NCBI GenBank assembly: GCA_020050775.1
Contig: JAGVKC010000049.1
Location: 1 to 11,440 of the forward strand
From: Minisyncoccota bacterium
GTDB lineage: Bacteria > Patescibacteriota > Minisyncoccia > Phycocordibacterales > SBAW01
Reading direction: 5' to 3'
Length of the DNA stretch: 11,440 bases
Part shown: in pieces, positions 5,629-11,156 of the stretch
How positions within the stretch are numbered: the first letter of the stretch is position 1
Layout of the letters: every line of letters begins with the position of its first letter
Made by a program: the position numbers and the translations under genes
The notes under the pieces: generated by a model
What the model saw: the letters and a program-made list of their open reading frames with translations, nothing else
Database searches by the model: none
What the model was told of the DNA's origin: nothing

Positions 5629-6066
5629 GTGGGTCCAGAAAATTCCCAGCAGCTTACTGAATGGTACACCGTTTCGCACATACTCCACGGATTCATCTTC
5701 TTCTGGCTTGCAACATTGATGTGGCCAAAAGCTCCGTGGGGCATGCGTCTTATGATTGCGATGGGTGTGGAGATTGGCTGGGAACTTCTGGAAAATAGCC
5801 CGGCTATCATCGACCGTTATCGCCAGACCGGTTTGGCGCAGGGCTATGTGGGCGACAGCATTCTTAACTCTATTTCTGACACCATTGCGATGGCAGCAGG
5901 CTTCTACGCTGCGTGGCGGCTCCCAGTGCGCCTTTCGCTTTTTATAATTATTGCAGCGGAACTCATCTCTCTTTATTTCATCCGCGACGGACTCATTCTT
6001 AACGTTATAAATCTTCTGTGGCCGCTGGACTTTATCCAGACCTGGCAAGTGGGCGCAGCGCAGTAG
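5629..6066 (+). CDS. DUF2585 (UPF0314) integral membrane protein, N-terminus disrupted
   Basis: 145 residues from GTG 5629, the first standard start. Highly typical DUF2585 blocks: ENSQQLTEWYTVSHILHGFI, then EIGWELLENSPAIIDRYRQ, then GYVGDSILNSISDTIAMAAG, then IRDGLILNVINLLWP. Several conserved His, Asp, Glu and Asn residues sit at membrane ends, but no function is known. Family members are usually about 190 residues with an extra N-terminal membrane segment. That segment is present in frame upstream (5503-5628) but cannot be started normally, so the gene is damaged, recoded, or read by reinitiation after the DUF2726 stop. From 5629 alone the first helix would be lost. G+C returns to the native level here. 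Confidence 0.85.
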   Translation: MGPENSQQLTEWYTVSHILHGFIFFWLATLMWPKAPWGMRLMIAMGVEIGWELLENSPAIIDRYRQTGLAQGYVGDSILNSISDTIAMAAGFYAAWRLPVRLSLFIIIAAELISLYFIRDGLILNVINLLWPLDFIQTWQVGAAQ

Positions 6067-6076
6067 CCTTGTGGCC

Positions 6077-6355
6077 ATGGAAAAAGAAGCTTTAAAGCAA
6101 AAACTGTCCGACGAAGGGTATCCGTTCGTGTATGAATGGCGGGATGAACCTGATACCGTCTATAAGTCTCATAAGCACAGCGACAAAGTGGCTATGTTTA
6201 TTACTCAAGGTTCAGTCACTTTTGATTTCTTAGGGACTCCAAAAGTTGTTTCTGCGGGCGAACGTTTTGATGTACCAGTTGATGCAGAACACACGGCGGT
6301 AGTTGGGCGTGATGGCTGCGAGTATGTCGTCGGTCAGATGAACGAGGACGACTAG
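6077..6355 (+). CDS. Small cupin-domain protein
   Basis: 92 residues, a single cupin barrel. Motif 1 is seen as SHKHSDKVAMFITQGSVTFDF, with the paired metal-binding histidines HKH and the typical Gly-Ser turn, though the usual Glu of the motif is not evident. Motif 2 is GERFDVPVDAEHTAVVG, with Pro and the third His. The fold is well supported; the substrate is unknown, and the protein may be a small metal-dependent enzyme or a ligand sensor. Lys/Glu-rich N-terminal helix, no export signal, so cytoplasmic. ATG 6077 is preferred over GTG 6071. The gene begins 10 bases after the DUF2585 stop and is probably cotranscribed with it. Confidence 0.8.
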   Translation: MEKEALKQKLSDEGYPFVYEWRDEPDTVYKSHKHSDKVAMFITQGSVTFDFLGTPKVVSAGERFDVPVDAEHTAVVGRDGCEYVVGQMNEDD

Positions 6356-6383
6356 CTTCAAACACCCTTCAGGTGCAGTAGGG

Positions 6384-6389
6384 TACAAT
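6384..6389 (+). promoter_or_regulatory. -10 promoter of the 44-residue basic protein gene
   Basis: TACAAT lies 8 bases before the ATG at 6398, so any 5' leader is at most 2 bases or so. No clear -35. Confidence 0.45.
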
Positions 6390-6397
6390 TAGTCCCT

Positions 6398-6532
6398 ATG
6401 AACCAAGACAAACGAGAACGCGGGATCGCTCGTGGCACTACCCGTTGGCATGCTGCGCGCCTAAAGCCCCAGGTAAAGAACCGTGGCATCAAAAACGTAG
6501 GTAAACAGAAGAAAAAAGCTCCACAAATGTAG
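6398..6532 (+). CDS. 44-residue very basic protein
   Basis: Starts MNQDKRERGIARGTTRWHAA and ends in a Lys-rich tail (GKQKKKAPQM). I count 14 Lys/Arg against 2 Asp/Glu. This composition, small size and lack of hydrophobic stretches fit an RNA- or DNA-binding protein such as a ribosome-associated peptide, but no family is recognised. Its own near-leaderless promoter and codon use like its neighbours support that it is real. It lies between the cupin gene and the lexA control region. Confidence 0.55.
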   Translation: MNQDKRERGIARGTTRWHAARLKPQVKNRGIKNVGKQKKKAPQM

Positions 6533-6555
6533 CCCGAACGCAGCTCCTAGGGGAA

Positions 6556-6590
6556 ACAAGACTTGTCCACATAACTTGTGTATCTTGTGT
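6556..6590 (+). promoter_or_regulatory. Candidate LexA operator cluster
   Basis: Half-sites of CTTGT stand at 6562-6566, 6575-6579 and 6584-6588, with the inverted form ACAAG at 6556-6560. The first two make the palindrome ACAAG-A-CTTGT; the last two are the direct repeat CTTGTGT, starting 9 bases apart. CACA-N5-TGTG (6568-6580) is a second, overlapping palindrome. The cluster lies just upstream of the lexA -10, where an autorepressor would bind. It does not match the E. coli or Bacillus SOS boxes, so assignment to LexA rests on position. Confidence 0.45.
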
Positions 6591-6609
6591 CTTTTTAGGA
6601 ATTTGAGTG

Positions 6610-6618
6610 TGCTATTCT
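6610..6618 (+). promoter_or_regulatory. Extended -10 promoter of lexA-msrB
   Basis: TGC-TATTCT with the ATG at 6627 eight bases after the hexamer and another ATG at 6621. The mRNA is predicted to be leaderless or nearly so. Confidence 0.5.
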
Positions 6619-6626
6619 CTATGCAT

Positions 6627-7310
6627 ATGAATCTCCCACTTACTTCTAAGCAGCAGCGAGTACTTAACAATATTCAGCTCTATGTGCGCGCAAAGGGTGA
6701 ACCGCCAACTCTTGATGAACTACGCCGAGACCTTGGGTTCCGGTCGCTACGCACCGTGACCCAGTACCTCGAAATCCTTGAGAGGAAGGGCTACATCGTG
6801 CGCCGCAAGAACGCGCGCCGAAACATCGAACTACGCAATGCAGACGTGTATGGCCGTGCTACCACAATGAGTGTGCCGGTTGTGGCTAACGTAGGCTGCG
6901 ACGACTTGAGCGTCTTTGCACAAGAAGAGACAGACGAATTCCTTGAAGTAGATACACGCCTTACCCAAGGCGAAGGTGACCTGGTAGCAGTACGCGCAGT
7001 CGGCGACAGCATGCTCGACGCTGGTATTCAAAGCGGCGATTATGTACTCATTCGTTTTACGGAAGATGCACAGAACGGAGACCGTGTAGCTGCAATAGTC
7101 GGCGACATGGTAACCGTGAAGCGTTATGAAAAGCGCGACGGTGTGACGGTTTTGTGGCCGGAGAACAAAGATCCAAAGTACAAACCGATTGTTATGCAGG
7201 GAGACTTCAAAATCGTAGGCAAAGTGCTGTGCGTCGTGCCGAACCTGTATGCAGATATAACCGAGGTTGTGCCGCTAGAAGGGTACGAGCCTATAGAAAA
7301 CGCGAACTAA
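6627..7310 (+). CDS. lexA: LexA-type repressor with S24 peptidase domain
   Basis: 227 residues, slightly longer than typical LexA. Winged-helix DNA-binding domain at about 5-72: TSKQQRVLNNIQLYV, then PPTLDELRRDLGFRS, then the recognition helix LRTVTQYLEILERKGYI. The S24 self-cleavage domain (about 82-205) has catalytic Ser128 in GDSM and Lys165 in VTVKRY; their 37-residue spacing equals that of E. coli LexA (Ser119, Lys156). Expected role: repression of DNA-damage genes until RecA-stimulated autocleavage. Odd point: the cleavage loop reads VVANVGCDDLS, where E. coli has VAAG, so there is no Ala-Gly bond at the expected place. ATG 6627 is chosen from the -10 spacing and the LexA-like start; 6621 and a TTG-type upstream extension are less likely. 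msrB follows 1 base after the stop. Confidence 0.88.
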   Translation: MNLPLTSKQQRVLNNIQLYVRAKGEPPTLDELRRDLGFRSLRTVTQYLEILERKGYIVRRKNARRNIELRNADVYGRATTMSVPVVANVGCDDLSVFAQEETDEFLEVDTRLTQGEGDLVAVRAVGDSMLDAGIQSGDYVLIRFTEDAQNGDRVAAIVGDMVTVKRYEKRDGVTVLWPENKDPKYKPIVMQGDFKIVGKVLCVVPNLYADITEVVPLEGYEPIENAN

Positions 7311-7311
7311 T

Positions 7312-7698
7312 ATGCCAAACAGCGAAGCGCAGTGGAAGGATAGGCTCACGCCTGAACAGTATCGCGTTCTGCGCGAGAAGGGGACGGAGATGCCGTTTAC
7401 TGGGAGTCTTCTTAAAGAGAAGCGCGAAGGCATGTACAAGTGTGTTGCGTGCGGTAACCCACTGTTTGCATCTGACACGAAGTTTGACTCTGGCACGGGC
7501 TGGCCAAGCTTTGACGACGCACTTCCTGGCGCGGTGAAGATGATTGAAGATAACTCTGCAGGTATGCGCCGCACCGAAGTGGTGTGCGCACAGTGCGGCG
7601 GACACCTAGGACACCTTTTTGATGACGGGCCTACTCAGAGCGGCAAACGCTACTGCATGAATTCTGTCTGTCTAGAGTTCGGAGAAGGCGAAAAGTAG
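7312..7698 (+). CDS. msrB: Peptide-methionine (R)-S-oxide reductase MsrB
   Basis: 128 residues, a complete MsrB (SelR) domain that reduces the R form of methionine sulfoxide in oxidised proteins, in the cytoplasm. Structural zinc cysteines: CVAC (44, 47) and CAQC (92, 95). Catalytic Cys115 is in GKRYCMNS; the substrate site is GTGWPSF (Trp64), and HLGHLF is conserved. Where many MsrBs have the resolving Cys (CGWPSF), this one has Thr62-Gly. Reduction must therefore use another cysteine, perhaps Cys120 in SVCLEF, or act directly with thioredoxin. The ATG is 1 base after the lexA stop (TAA-T-ATG), so the gene is cotranscribed and probably induced with the LexA regulon. No msrA is in the window. 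Confidence 0.95.
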   Translation: MPNSEAQWKDRLTPEQYRVLREKGTEMPFTGSLLKEKREGMYKCVACGNPLFASDTKFDSGTGWPSFDDALPGAVKMIEDNSAGMRRTEVVCAQCGGHLGHLFDDGPTQSGKRYCMNSVCLEFGEGEK

Positions 7699-7699
7699 T

Positions 7700-7708
7700 T
7701 GCTATAAT
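7700..7708 (+). promoter_or_regulatory. Extended -10 promoter of the 7720 gene
   Basis: TGC-TATAAT, the best consensus match in the window. The ATG at 7720 is 11 bases downstream, leaving a leader of about 5 bases. Confidence 0.6.
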
Positions 7709-7719
7709 ATTAGACGTAT

Positions 7720-7947
7720 ATGGATGTGGGAATGATTCAAATTTTATTCACCGCACTTCTTTATCCAATTGTATTTCTGGTAGTCTTTAGAATCGGTAAC
7801 CCTGCACCTTCTCTCAAATCATATTTTTTCAGTAATTTAAAGAAAAATTTTATAGAGAATCATTTCTCTTTTGTTTACTACACTCTGTTTCCATTTGCCG
7901 TTAGTCATTTATTGTCATATCTAATTTTTGCTTATCTATATTTGTAA
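7720..7947 (+). CDS. Small AT-rich two-helix membrane protein, unknown function
   Basis: 75 residues with hydrophobic segments at about 5-23 and 50-74, joined by a basic loop containing SLKSYFFSNLKKNFIENH. No family recognised. Composition is far below the native level (15 of 60 bases G+C in 7801-7860), with AAA, TTT and TTA codons dominating, suggesting foreign origin or relaxed selection. A start at the second ATG (7732) would remove only four residues. The stop codon is part of the following terminator stem. It lies tail-to-tail with the DUF892 gene. Confidence 0.6.
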   Translation: MDVGMIQILFTALLYPIVFLVVFRIGNPAPSLKSYFFSNLKKNFIENHFSFVYYTLFPFAVSHLLSYLIFAYLYL

Positions 7948-7976
7948 AAACACCCCTCATTGCGAGAGGTGTTTTT
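7946..7976. terminator. Bidirectional intrinsic terminator between convergent genes
   Basis: AAAAACACC (7946-7954) pairs with GGTGTTTTT (7968-7976), and CTC (7956-7958) with GAG (7964-7966) around an ATTGC loop; C7955 and A7967 do not pair. The first bases are the end of the TAA stop of the 7720 gene. The A- and T-runs serve both strands, so it can also end the DUF892 transcript. Confidence 0.85.
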
Positions 7977-7995
7977 GTTGTGGGTCAGGTATTTG

Positions 7996-8571
7996 TTAGC
8001 CGATGATTGATGCAATACCTGACTTCTGTTCTTCCATGTCGTTTGCTTCTTCGTTGATGCCGCCTTCTGCAAGCGCGGTGAGTTTCTCGTTTGCAGCTTC
8101 TTCTTCCGCAAGGTTTTTGTTGAGAAGTTCCTCCACATCGCTGTGGCCCATAAGGCGTGCCCACTCAGCAGCGGAGCCGTACCCAGCGATTTCGTAATGT
8201 TCTGCGTACTGCGCTGCCGCAATCAGTGCTGCGTCACGCGCAGCATTGTTGCGGACATTCTTTATAACCCACGAACCATCTTCTGCGATGCCGCGGATAG
8301 CTTCTACCTTCTCTTTCTTCGGCTCTACGCCGAGAATTACCATTGCGCGTTCAAGACGCACGATGTGTTCGTTAGTTTCTTCTAGGTGATGTTCGAACGC
8401 TTCGCGCAGCTCATTGCTGGTGGCGTTCTTCGCCATCTTAGGAAGTGCTTTAGTAAGTTCTTGCTCTACGTCGTAGAGACTCTGAATCTTAAGAATAAGT
8501 AGTTCGTGCAAGTTACCGTACTGGTCCTTGCCTTTGCTCTGTGCAGAGTTCTTCTTTTTTGCTTTTGCCAT
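7996..8571 (-). CDS. DUF892 (YciE/YciF-type) ferritin-like protein
   Basis: 191 residues from the ATG at 8571: a Lys-rich N-terminal tail, then a four-helix ferritin-like bundle. Seen in order: NLHELLILKIQSLYDVEQEL, then FEHHLEETNEHIVRLERAM with Glu and His spaced for a di-metal site, then DAALIAAAQYAEHYEIAGYG, then the closing helix with LNKNLAEEEAANEKL. DUF892 proteins such as YciF are linked to stress responses and bind or oxidise metal in a ferritin-like site, but their reaction is not settled. Length is a little above the usual 160-170 because of the tail. In-frame ATGs at 8577 and 8592 exist; 8571 lies 8 bases after a -10 and begins MAKAKKKN. It is transcribed divergently from the double DoxX gene, with about 60 bases between them. 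Confidence 0.88.
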   Translation of the reverse strand: MAKAKKKNSAQSKGKDQYGNLHELLILKIQSLYDVEQELTKALPKMAKNATSNELREAFEHHLEETNEHIVRLERAMVILGVEPKKEKVEAIRGIAEDGSWVIKNVRNNAARDAALIAAAQYAEHYEIAGYGSAAEWARLMGHSDVEELLNKNLAEEEAANEKLTALAEGGINEEANDMEEQKSGIASIIG

Positions 8572-8579
8572 AGACATTA

Positions 8580-8585
8580 AGCATA
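8580..8585 (-). promoter_or_regulatory. -10 promoter of the DUF892 gene
   Basis: On the minus strand TATGCT is followed 8 bases later by the ATG at 8571. This places the promoter back to back with that of the DoxX gene. Confidence 0.4.
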
Positions 8586-8621
8586 CGCACACGCACTGAA
8601 CGGTCGATGAAGTTTTAGCGC

Positions 8622-8627
8622 TATACT
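8622..8627 (+). promoter_or_regulatory. -10 promoter of the double DoxX gene
   Basis: TATACT with the GTG start at 8634 exactly 6 bases downstream, predicting a leaderless mRNA with a GTG start. Confidence 0.6.
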
Positions 8628-8633
8628 AACATT

Positions 8634-9680
8634 GTGAAATTCGCACGCACGCACGGGTTCATCTACATTCCATATCTTCTCCTGGCGGCCGCATTAATAT
8701 GGGCGCCGATGATTGCTTCTGCTCATGAAGTCTATGTGCTTTCTCCTGAGCGCATAGCAGAGGATCTGGCTACCCCGTCTCCAAACCCTTTCAATGCCTT
8801 CGACACCAACCGCTTCCAATTTTTCTTCTGGGGTTTCTTGGCATTCATAGCGATAACCACAATATTTTTCGCTTCCATAACCCATAGGCTGGAAGTGTTT
8901 TTTGAGCCGTTCCTTACGCGCGTGCGGCCTTGGGCGGCACTCGTTGCCCGCGTGACGCTTGGGGTGTCTCTTATAGCTAGCGCCCAGAACAATGCGTTGT
9001 TCGGGCCCGAACTCCCATTTGTAAACTTTGGTATGTACGGTTTTCTGGTGCAATGGACGCTTACCTTGAGCGGACTTTTCATTATTGCCGGACTTTTCAC
9101 GCGCTCTGCGGCGCTCCTTGCAGCGATAGTATTTGCAGCAGGCGTCGTCCTCTATGGTTCCTACATGCTTAATTACACCAACTACGCTGGCGAAATGCTT
9201 GTGGTCCTATTGTTGGGCGGAGGGAAGTGGGCAGCAGACAACCTATTTAGAAAACACTATCTTACGAAGCGTTTGCATAAGCTCGAGCCGTACGCGTTTC
9301 TTCTGTTGCGCATCGCCTTCGGCATTTCGGTTGCGTACGCAGCTATCTATGCGAAATTTATTCATAGCAACTTGGCGCTCAGCACGATTGCGGAATACAA
9401 CCTCACGGCATTCTTCCTCTTTGACCCACTCTTTATAGTCTTGGGCGCATTCATCATCGAAATAATGATGGGCGTCTTTTTTATTATTGGCTTCGAGATA
9501 CGCCACACTGCGCTCTTCTTTTTGTTCTGGATTTTCCTCTCGCTTCTATATTTCGGCGAAGCCGTCTGGCCGCACCTAGTGTTGGTAGGTGTAAACATCG
9601 CACTTTTTATGTACGGCTACGACAAATGGACCATTCAAGGGCGTTTTTTCAATCGAGGCAAACTCCAGCCGTTTTTGTGA
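8634..9680 (+). CDS. Exported multi-spanning DoxX-family protein with two DoxX-like halves
   Basis: 348 residues. The N-terminus is a signal sequence or first helix (residues 10-30, ending ASA), followed by a soluble outside stretch of about 35 residues and a membrane helix (about 65-80). Two similar four-helix units follow. Unit 1 begins VRPWAALVARVTLGVSLIAS (about 95), and unit 2 begins LEPYAFLLLRIAFGISVAYA (about 218). Both start Pro/Tyr-xx-L-LxRxxxGxSxxxA, which suggests internal duplication of a DoxX module. DoxX-type proteins are membrane partners of oxidoreductases; no cofactor site is evident. The start is GTG, chosen because it lies 6 bases after the -10 and opens a good export signal. 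The stop is TGA, showing that TGA is not recoded in this genome. It stands alone, divergent from the ferritin-like gene. Confidence 0.75.
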   Translation: MKFARTHGFIYIPYLLLAAALIWAPMIASAHEVYVLSPERIAEDLATPSPNPFNAFDTNRFQFFFWGFLAFIAITTIFFASITHRLEVFFEPFLTRVRPWAALVARVTLGVSLIASAQNNALFGPELPFVNFGMYGFLVQWTLTLSGLFIIAGLFTRSAALLAAIVFAAGVVLYGSYMLNYTNYAGEMLVVLLLGGGKWAADNLFRKHYLTKRLHKLEPYAFLLLRIAFGISVAYAAIYAKFIHSNLALSTIAEYNLTAFFLFDPLFIVLGAFIIEIMMGVFFIIGFEIRHTALFFLFWIFLSLLYFGEAVWPHLVLVGVNIALFMYGYDKWTIQGRFFNRGKLQPFL

Positions 9681-9686
9681 TATAGT
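9678..9686 (+). promoter_or_regulatory. Extended -10 promoter inside the DoxX stop codon
   Basis: TGA-TATAGT: the TGA stop of the double DoxX gene doubles as the TGn of this extended -10. The next ATG is at 9698, 11 bases after the hexamer. Confidence 0.5.
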
Positions 9687-9697
9687 CTTCCGACAAA

Positions 9698-9974
9698 ATG
9701 ATTGAACTACTATTCTCATCGCTACTCGTTATGCTTGCGTCCTTGGTGGGTGTTGTTGCGGTGTGGAACCGCGCAGGCTCTTTCTTTGTCTTTGATAGTT
9801 GTACTTAATGACCTTATCCCACACTCGCTGCGCGACTCTATAAGCAAAGCGCACTTTGTAAAACATCTTCTTTGGTTTGCTATCGGCCTACTACGTATGG
9901 GCACACTCAGCTCCGCACTTCCTCACGAAGAAGTGCGTGAAGCTGAGGGTGAGCACATCGAAGCCCTTGCTTAG
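9698..9974 (+). pseudogene. Small membrane protein gene split by a one-base frameshift
   Basis: From ATG 9698 one frame encodes MIELLFSSLLVMLASLVG and on to VWNRAGSFFVF, a clear membrane helix with native codon use, but it stops at TAA 9806. The next frame is open to TAG 9974 and encodes LIVVLNDLIPHSLRDSISK, LLWFAIGLLRMG and an acidic, Glu-rich tail. In the 5' half that second frame gives an unnatural Cys/Trp/Tyr-rich sequence, so neither frame is coding throughout. Deleting one T in the T-rich stretch 9779-9796, for example from TTT 9791-9793, yields one smooth protein of about 91 residues. No family recognised. Natural decay, assembly error or slippage are all possible. Native G+C content argues against a recent import. 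Confidence 0.6.
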
Positions 9975-9985
9975 TTTTTAGGACA

Positions 9986-9991
9986 TATACT
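9986..9991 (+). promoter_or_regulatory. -10 promoter of the 9998 gene
   Basis: TATACT with the ATG at 9998 six bases downstream: predicted leaderless mRNA. Confidence 0.6.
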
Positions 9992-9997
9992 TATGAT

Positions 9998-10201
9998 ATG
10001 GAAGAAGACCTTACGCTTGAGTCCAAGATCACAGCCATCGAGGTAAAGCTCGATGCTATTTATGAGTCAGTAGAAAAGACTCGCAAGTACTTTTTGTGGG
10101 CGTTCATCATAACCCTTGGAGCCATTCTCATTCCTCTCCTCCTTTTTCCTCTAGTAGTGCCATTTTTCCTCTCTAGTATTTCACTTCCCGCGGGGTTCTA
10201 G
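9998..10201 (+). CDS. Small protein with a charged helix and one membrane helix
   Basis: 67 residues. Residues 3-32 (EEDLTLESKITAIEVKLDAI and onward) form an amphipathic helix with hydrophobic residues spaced as in a short coiled coil. Residues 35-62 are one long hydrophobic segment rich in Leu, Ile, Pro and Phe. The layout suggests a tail-anchored or single-pass protein that may pair through its cytoplasmic helix. No family recognised. The start is supported by the leaderless spacing. It probably has its own transcript. Confidence 0.62.
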   Translation: MEEDLTLESKITAIEVKLDAIYESVEKTRKYFLWAFIITLGAILIPLLLFPLVVPFFLSSISLPAGF

Positions 10202-10292
10202 GGGTACTTGTGCTCTTCATAAACATGTCGTAGGATAGCCGGAGCTTTGTTCGGGTTTGGGACACATTATCTTTATCTAACAACGTTTTTTC

Positions 10293-11156
10293 ATGACTAT
10301 CTCGAAATTTATCGGGCTCTCGGTTGGCGTTCTAGCACTCGCAGGTGCGGCTTTTGTGCCGTCTTTTGCGTCGGCTCAGATGGCAACCACCACTGGTCTC
10401 GTTAATGTGTACGTTCAGGTCCTTAACCAGAGTGGCTCTAGCTACGTGCCCGCTAACTTCACTGTTACGGTCACTGGCCAGAACCCGTCTCCGTCGAGCT
10501 TCCAGGGCTCCCTCTCGGGCACCTTGGTTTCGCTTGCAGCAGGTTCCTATAATGCGACTGTCGCGAATCAGTATGGCTTCACCGCGAGCTACTCGCAGGG
10601 CTGTCAGAACACGATTACTGCTGGTCAGACTCAGACCTGCCTTATTACGATGAGCGGTAACTACAACCCGTATCCAAACCCATACCCTTACCCGTATCCG
10701 TACCCTCAGACGCAGAATCTTACCTGCACTCCGGCGTATCAGACTCTTCCTGCGGGCCGCACCGCGACCTTCACTGCGCAGGGTGGCATCGGCGGAACCT
10801 ACAACTGGTTCACTAACGGTCGCACCTATGCAAACGTTGGTCCTCAGTTCTCGACTGTTATCGAAAACAGCGGTTCTCAGCTCGTTAGCGTTACTAACGG
10901 AACGCAAACTGCAACCTGCAGCGTTACGGTTTCTGTAACTGGCGGTTACTTCCCGAGTTACCCTGTGTACCCGAACTACACTACTCCTTCCACTGTGTCT
11001 CCTACGTACACCTACACGTACGTTCCGCGCCTTCCGAACACTGGCTTTGAACCCCAAAGCCCCGCAGGCTTCGCCTTCGCGGTGGTGCTTCTCCTTGGCG
11101 CAGGCTTCGTCACAATGCCGTATGTACGAAAAGCCTTTGCTACTGTCGTCCGCTAA
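10293..11156 (+). CDS. LPXTG cell-wall-anchored surface protein
   Basis: 287 residues. Signal peptide 1-28 (ASA before Gln29). Domain 1 (about 35-122) is beta-rich and begins GLVNVYVQVLNQSG; Cys104 and Cys116 could pair. A Pro-Tyr repeat (about 125-138) follows as a stiff stalk. Domain 2 (about 142-216) is Ig-like, with Cys145 and Cys209 and the pattern PAGRTATFTAQGG to SVTNGTQTATCSVTV. Then comes a Pro/Tyr/Thr-rich stalk and the sorting signal LPNTG (247-251), a hydrophobic segment (about 257-275) and a basic tail. Such proteins are cut between Thr and Gly by sortase and joined to the wall or to another protein. The gene overlaps the sortase gene by 35 bases, so that enzyme is the likely partner. 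It could be an adhesin or pilin-like subunit; the role is inferred. The window holds no other LPXTG substrate. Confidence 0.85.
   Translation: MTISKFIGLSVGVLALAGAAFVPSFASAQMATTTGLVNVYVQVLNQSGSSYVPANFTVTVTGQNPSPSSFQGSLSGTLVSLAAGSYNATVANQYGFTASYSQGCQNTITAGQTQTCLITMSGNYNPYPNPYPYPYPYPQTQNLTCTPAYQTLPAGRTATFTAQGGIGGTYNWFTNGRTYANVGPQFSTVIENSGSQLVSVTNGTQTATCSVTVSVTGGYFPSYPVYPNYTTPSTVSPTYTYTYVPRLPNTGFEPQSPAGFAFAVVLLLGAGFVTMPYVRKAFATVVR
10662..10706 (+). repeat. Pro-Tyr coding repeat in the stalk
   Basis: A run of CCN-TAY codon pairs encodes NPYPNPYPYPYPYP. The synonymous codons vary (CCG, CCA, CCT, CCC with TAT or TAC), so the repeat is kept at the protein level rather than by recent DNA slippage. 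Confidence 0.7.

Noticed and set aside
5548..6078. Minus-strand open frame opposite the DUF2585 gene
   Set aside because: The plus strand carries the very conserved DUF2585 motifs; the minus-strand product has no pattern and is His/Arg/Asn-rich.
6363..6375. Small hairpin CACC-CTTCA-GGTG after the cupin gene as a terminator
   Set aside because: Only four base pairs and no T-run follows.
2302..9680. Altered genetic code explaining the internal stops
   Set aside because: Many genes end properly at TAA, others at TAG, and the double DoxX gene ends at TGA (9678-9680), so no stop codon is reassigned.
9702..9974. A single continuous frame from TTG 9702 as the real gene
   Set aside because: Its first third is Cys/Trp/Tyr/Arg-rich and unlike a membrane protein, while the ATG 9698 frame is a clean helix there. 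A frameshifted gene explains both halves.
10662..10706. CRISPR-like or tandem DNA repeat
   Set aside because: The unit is only two codons with varied synonymous bases inside a reading frame; there are no spacers.
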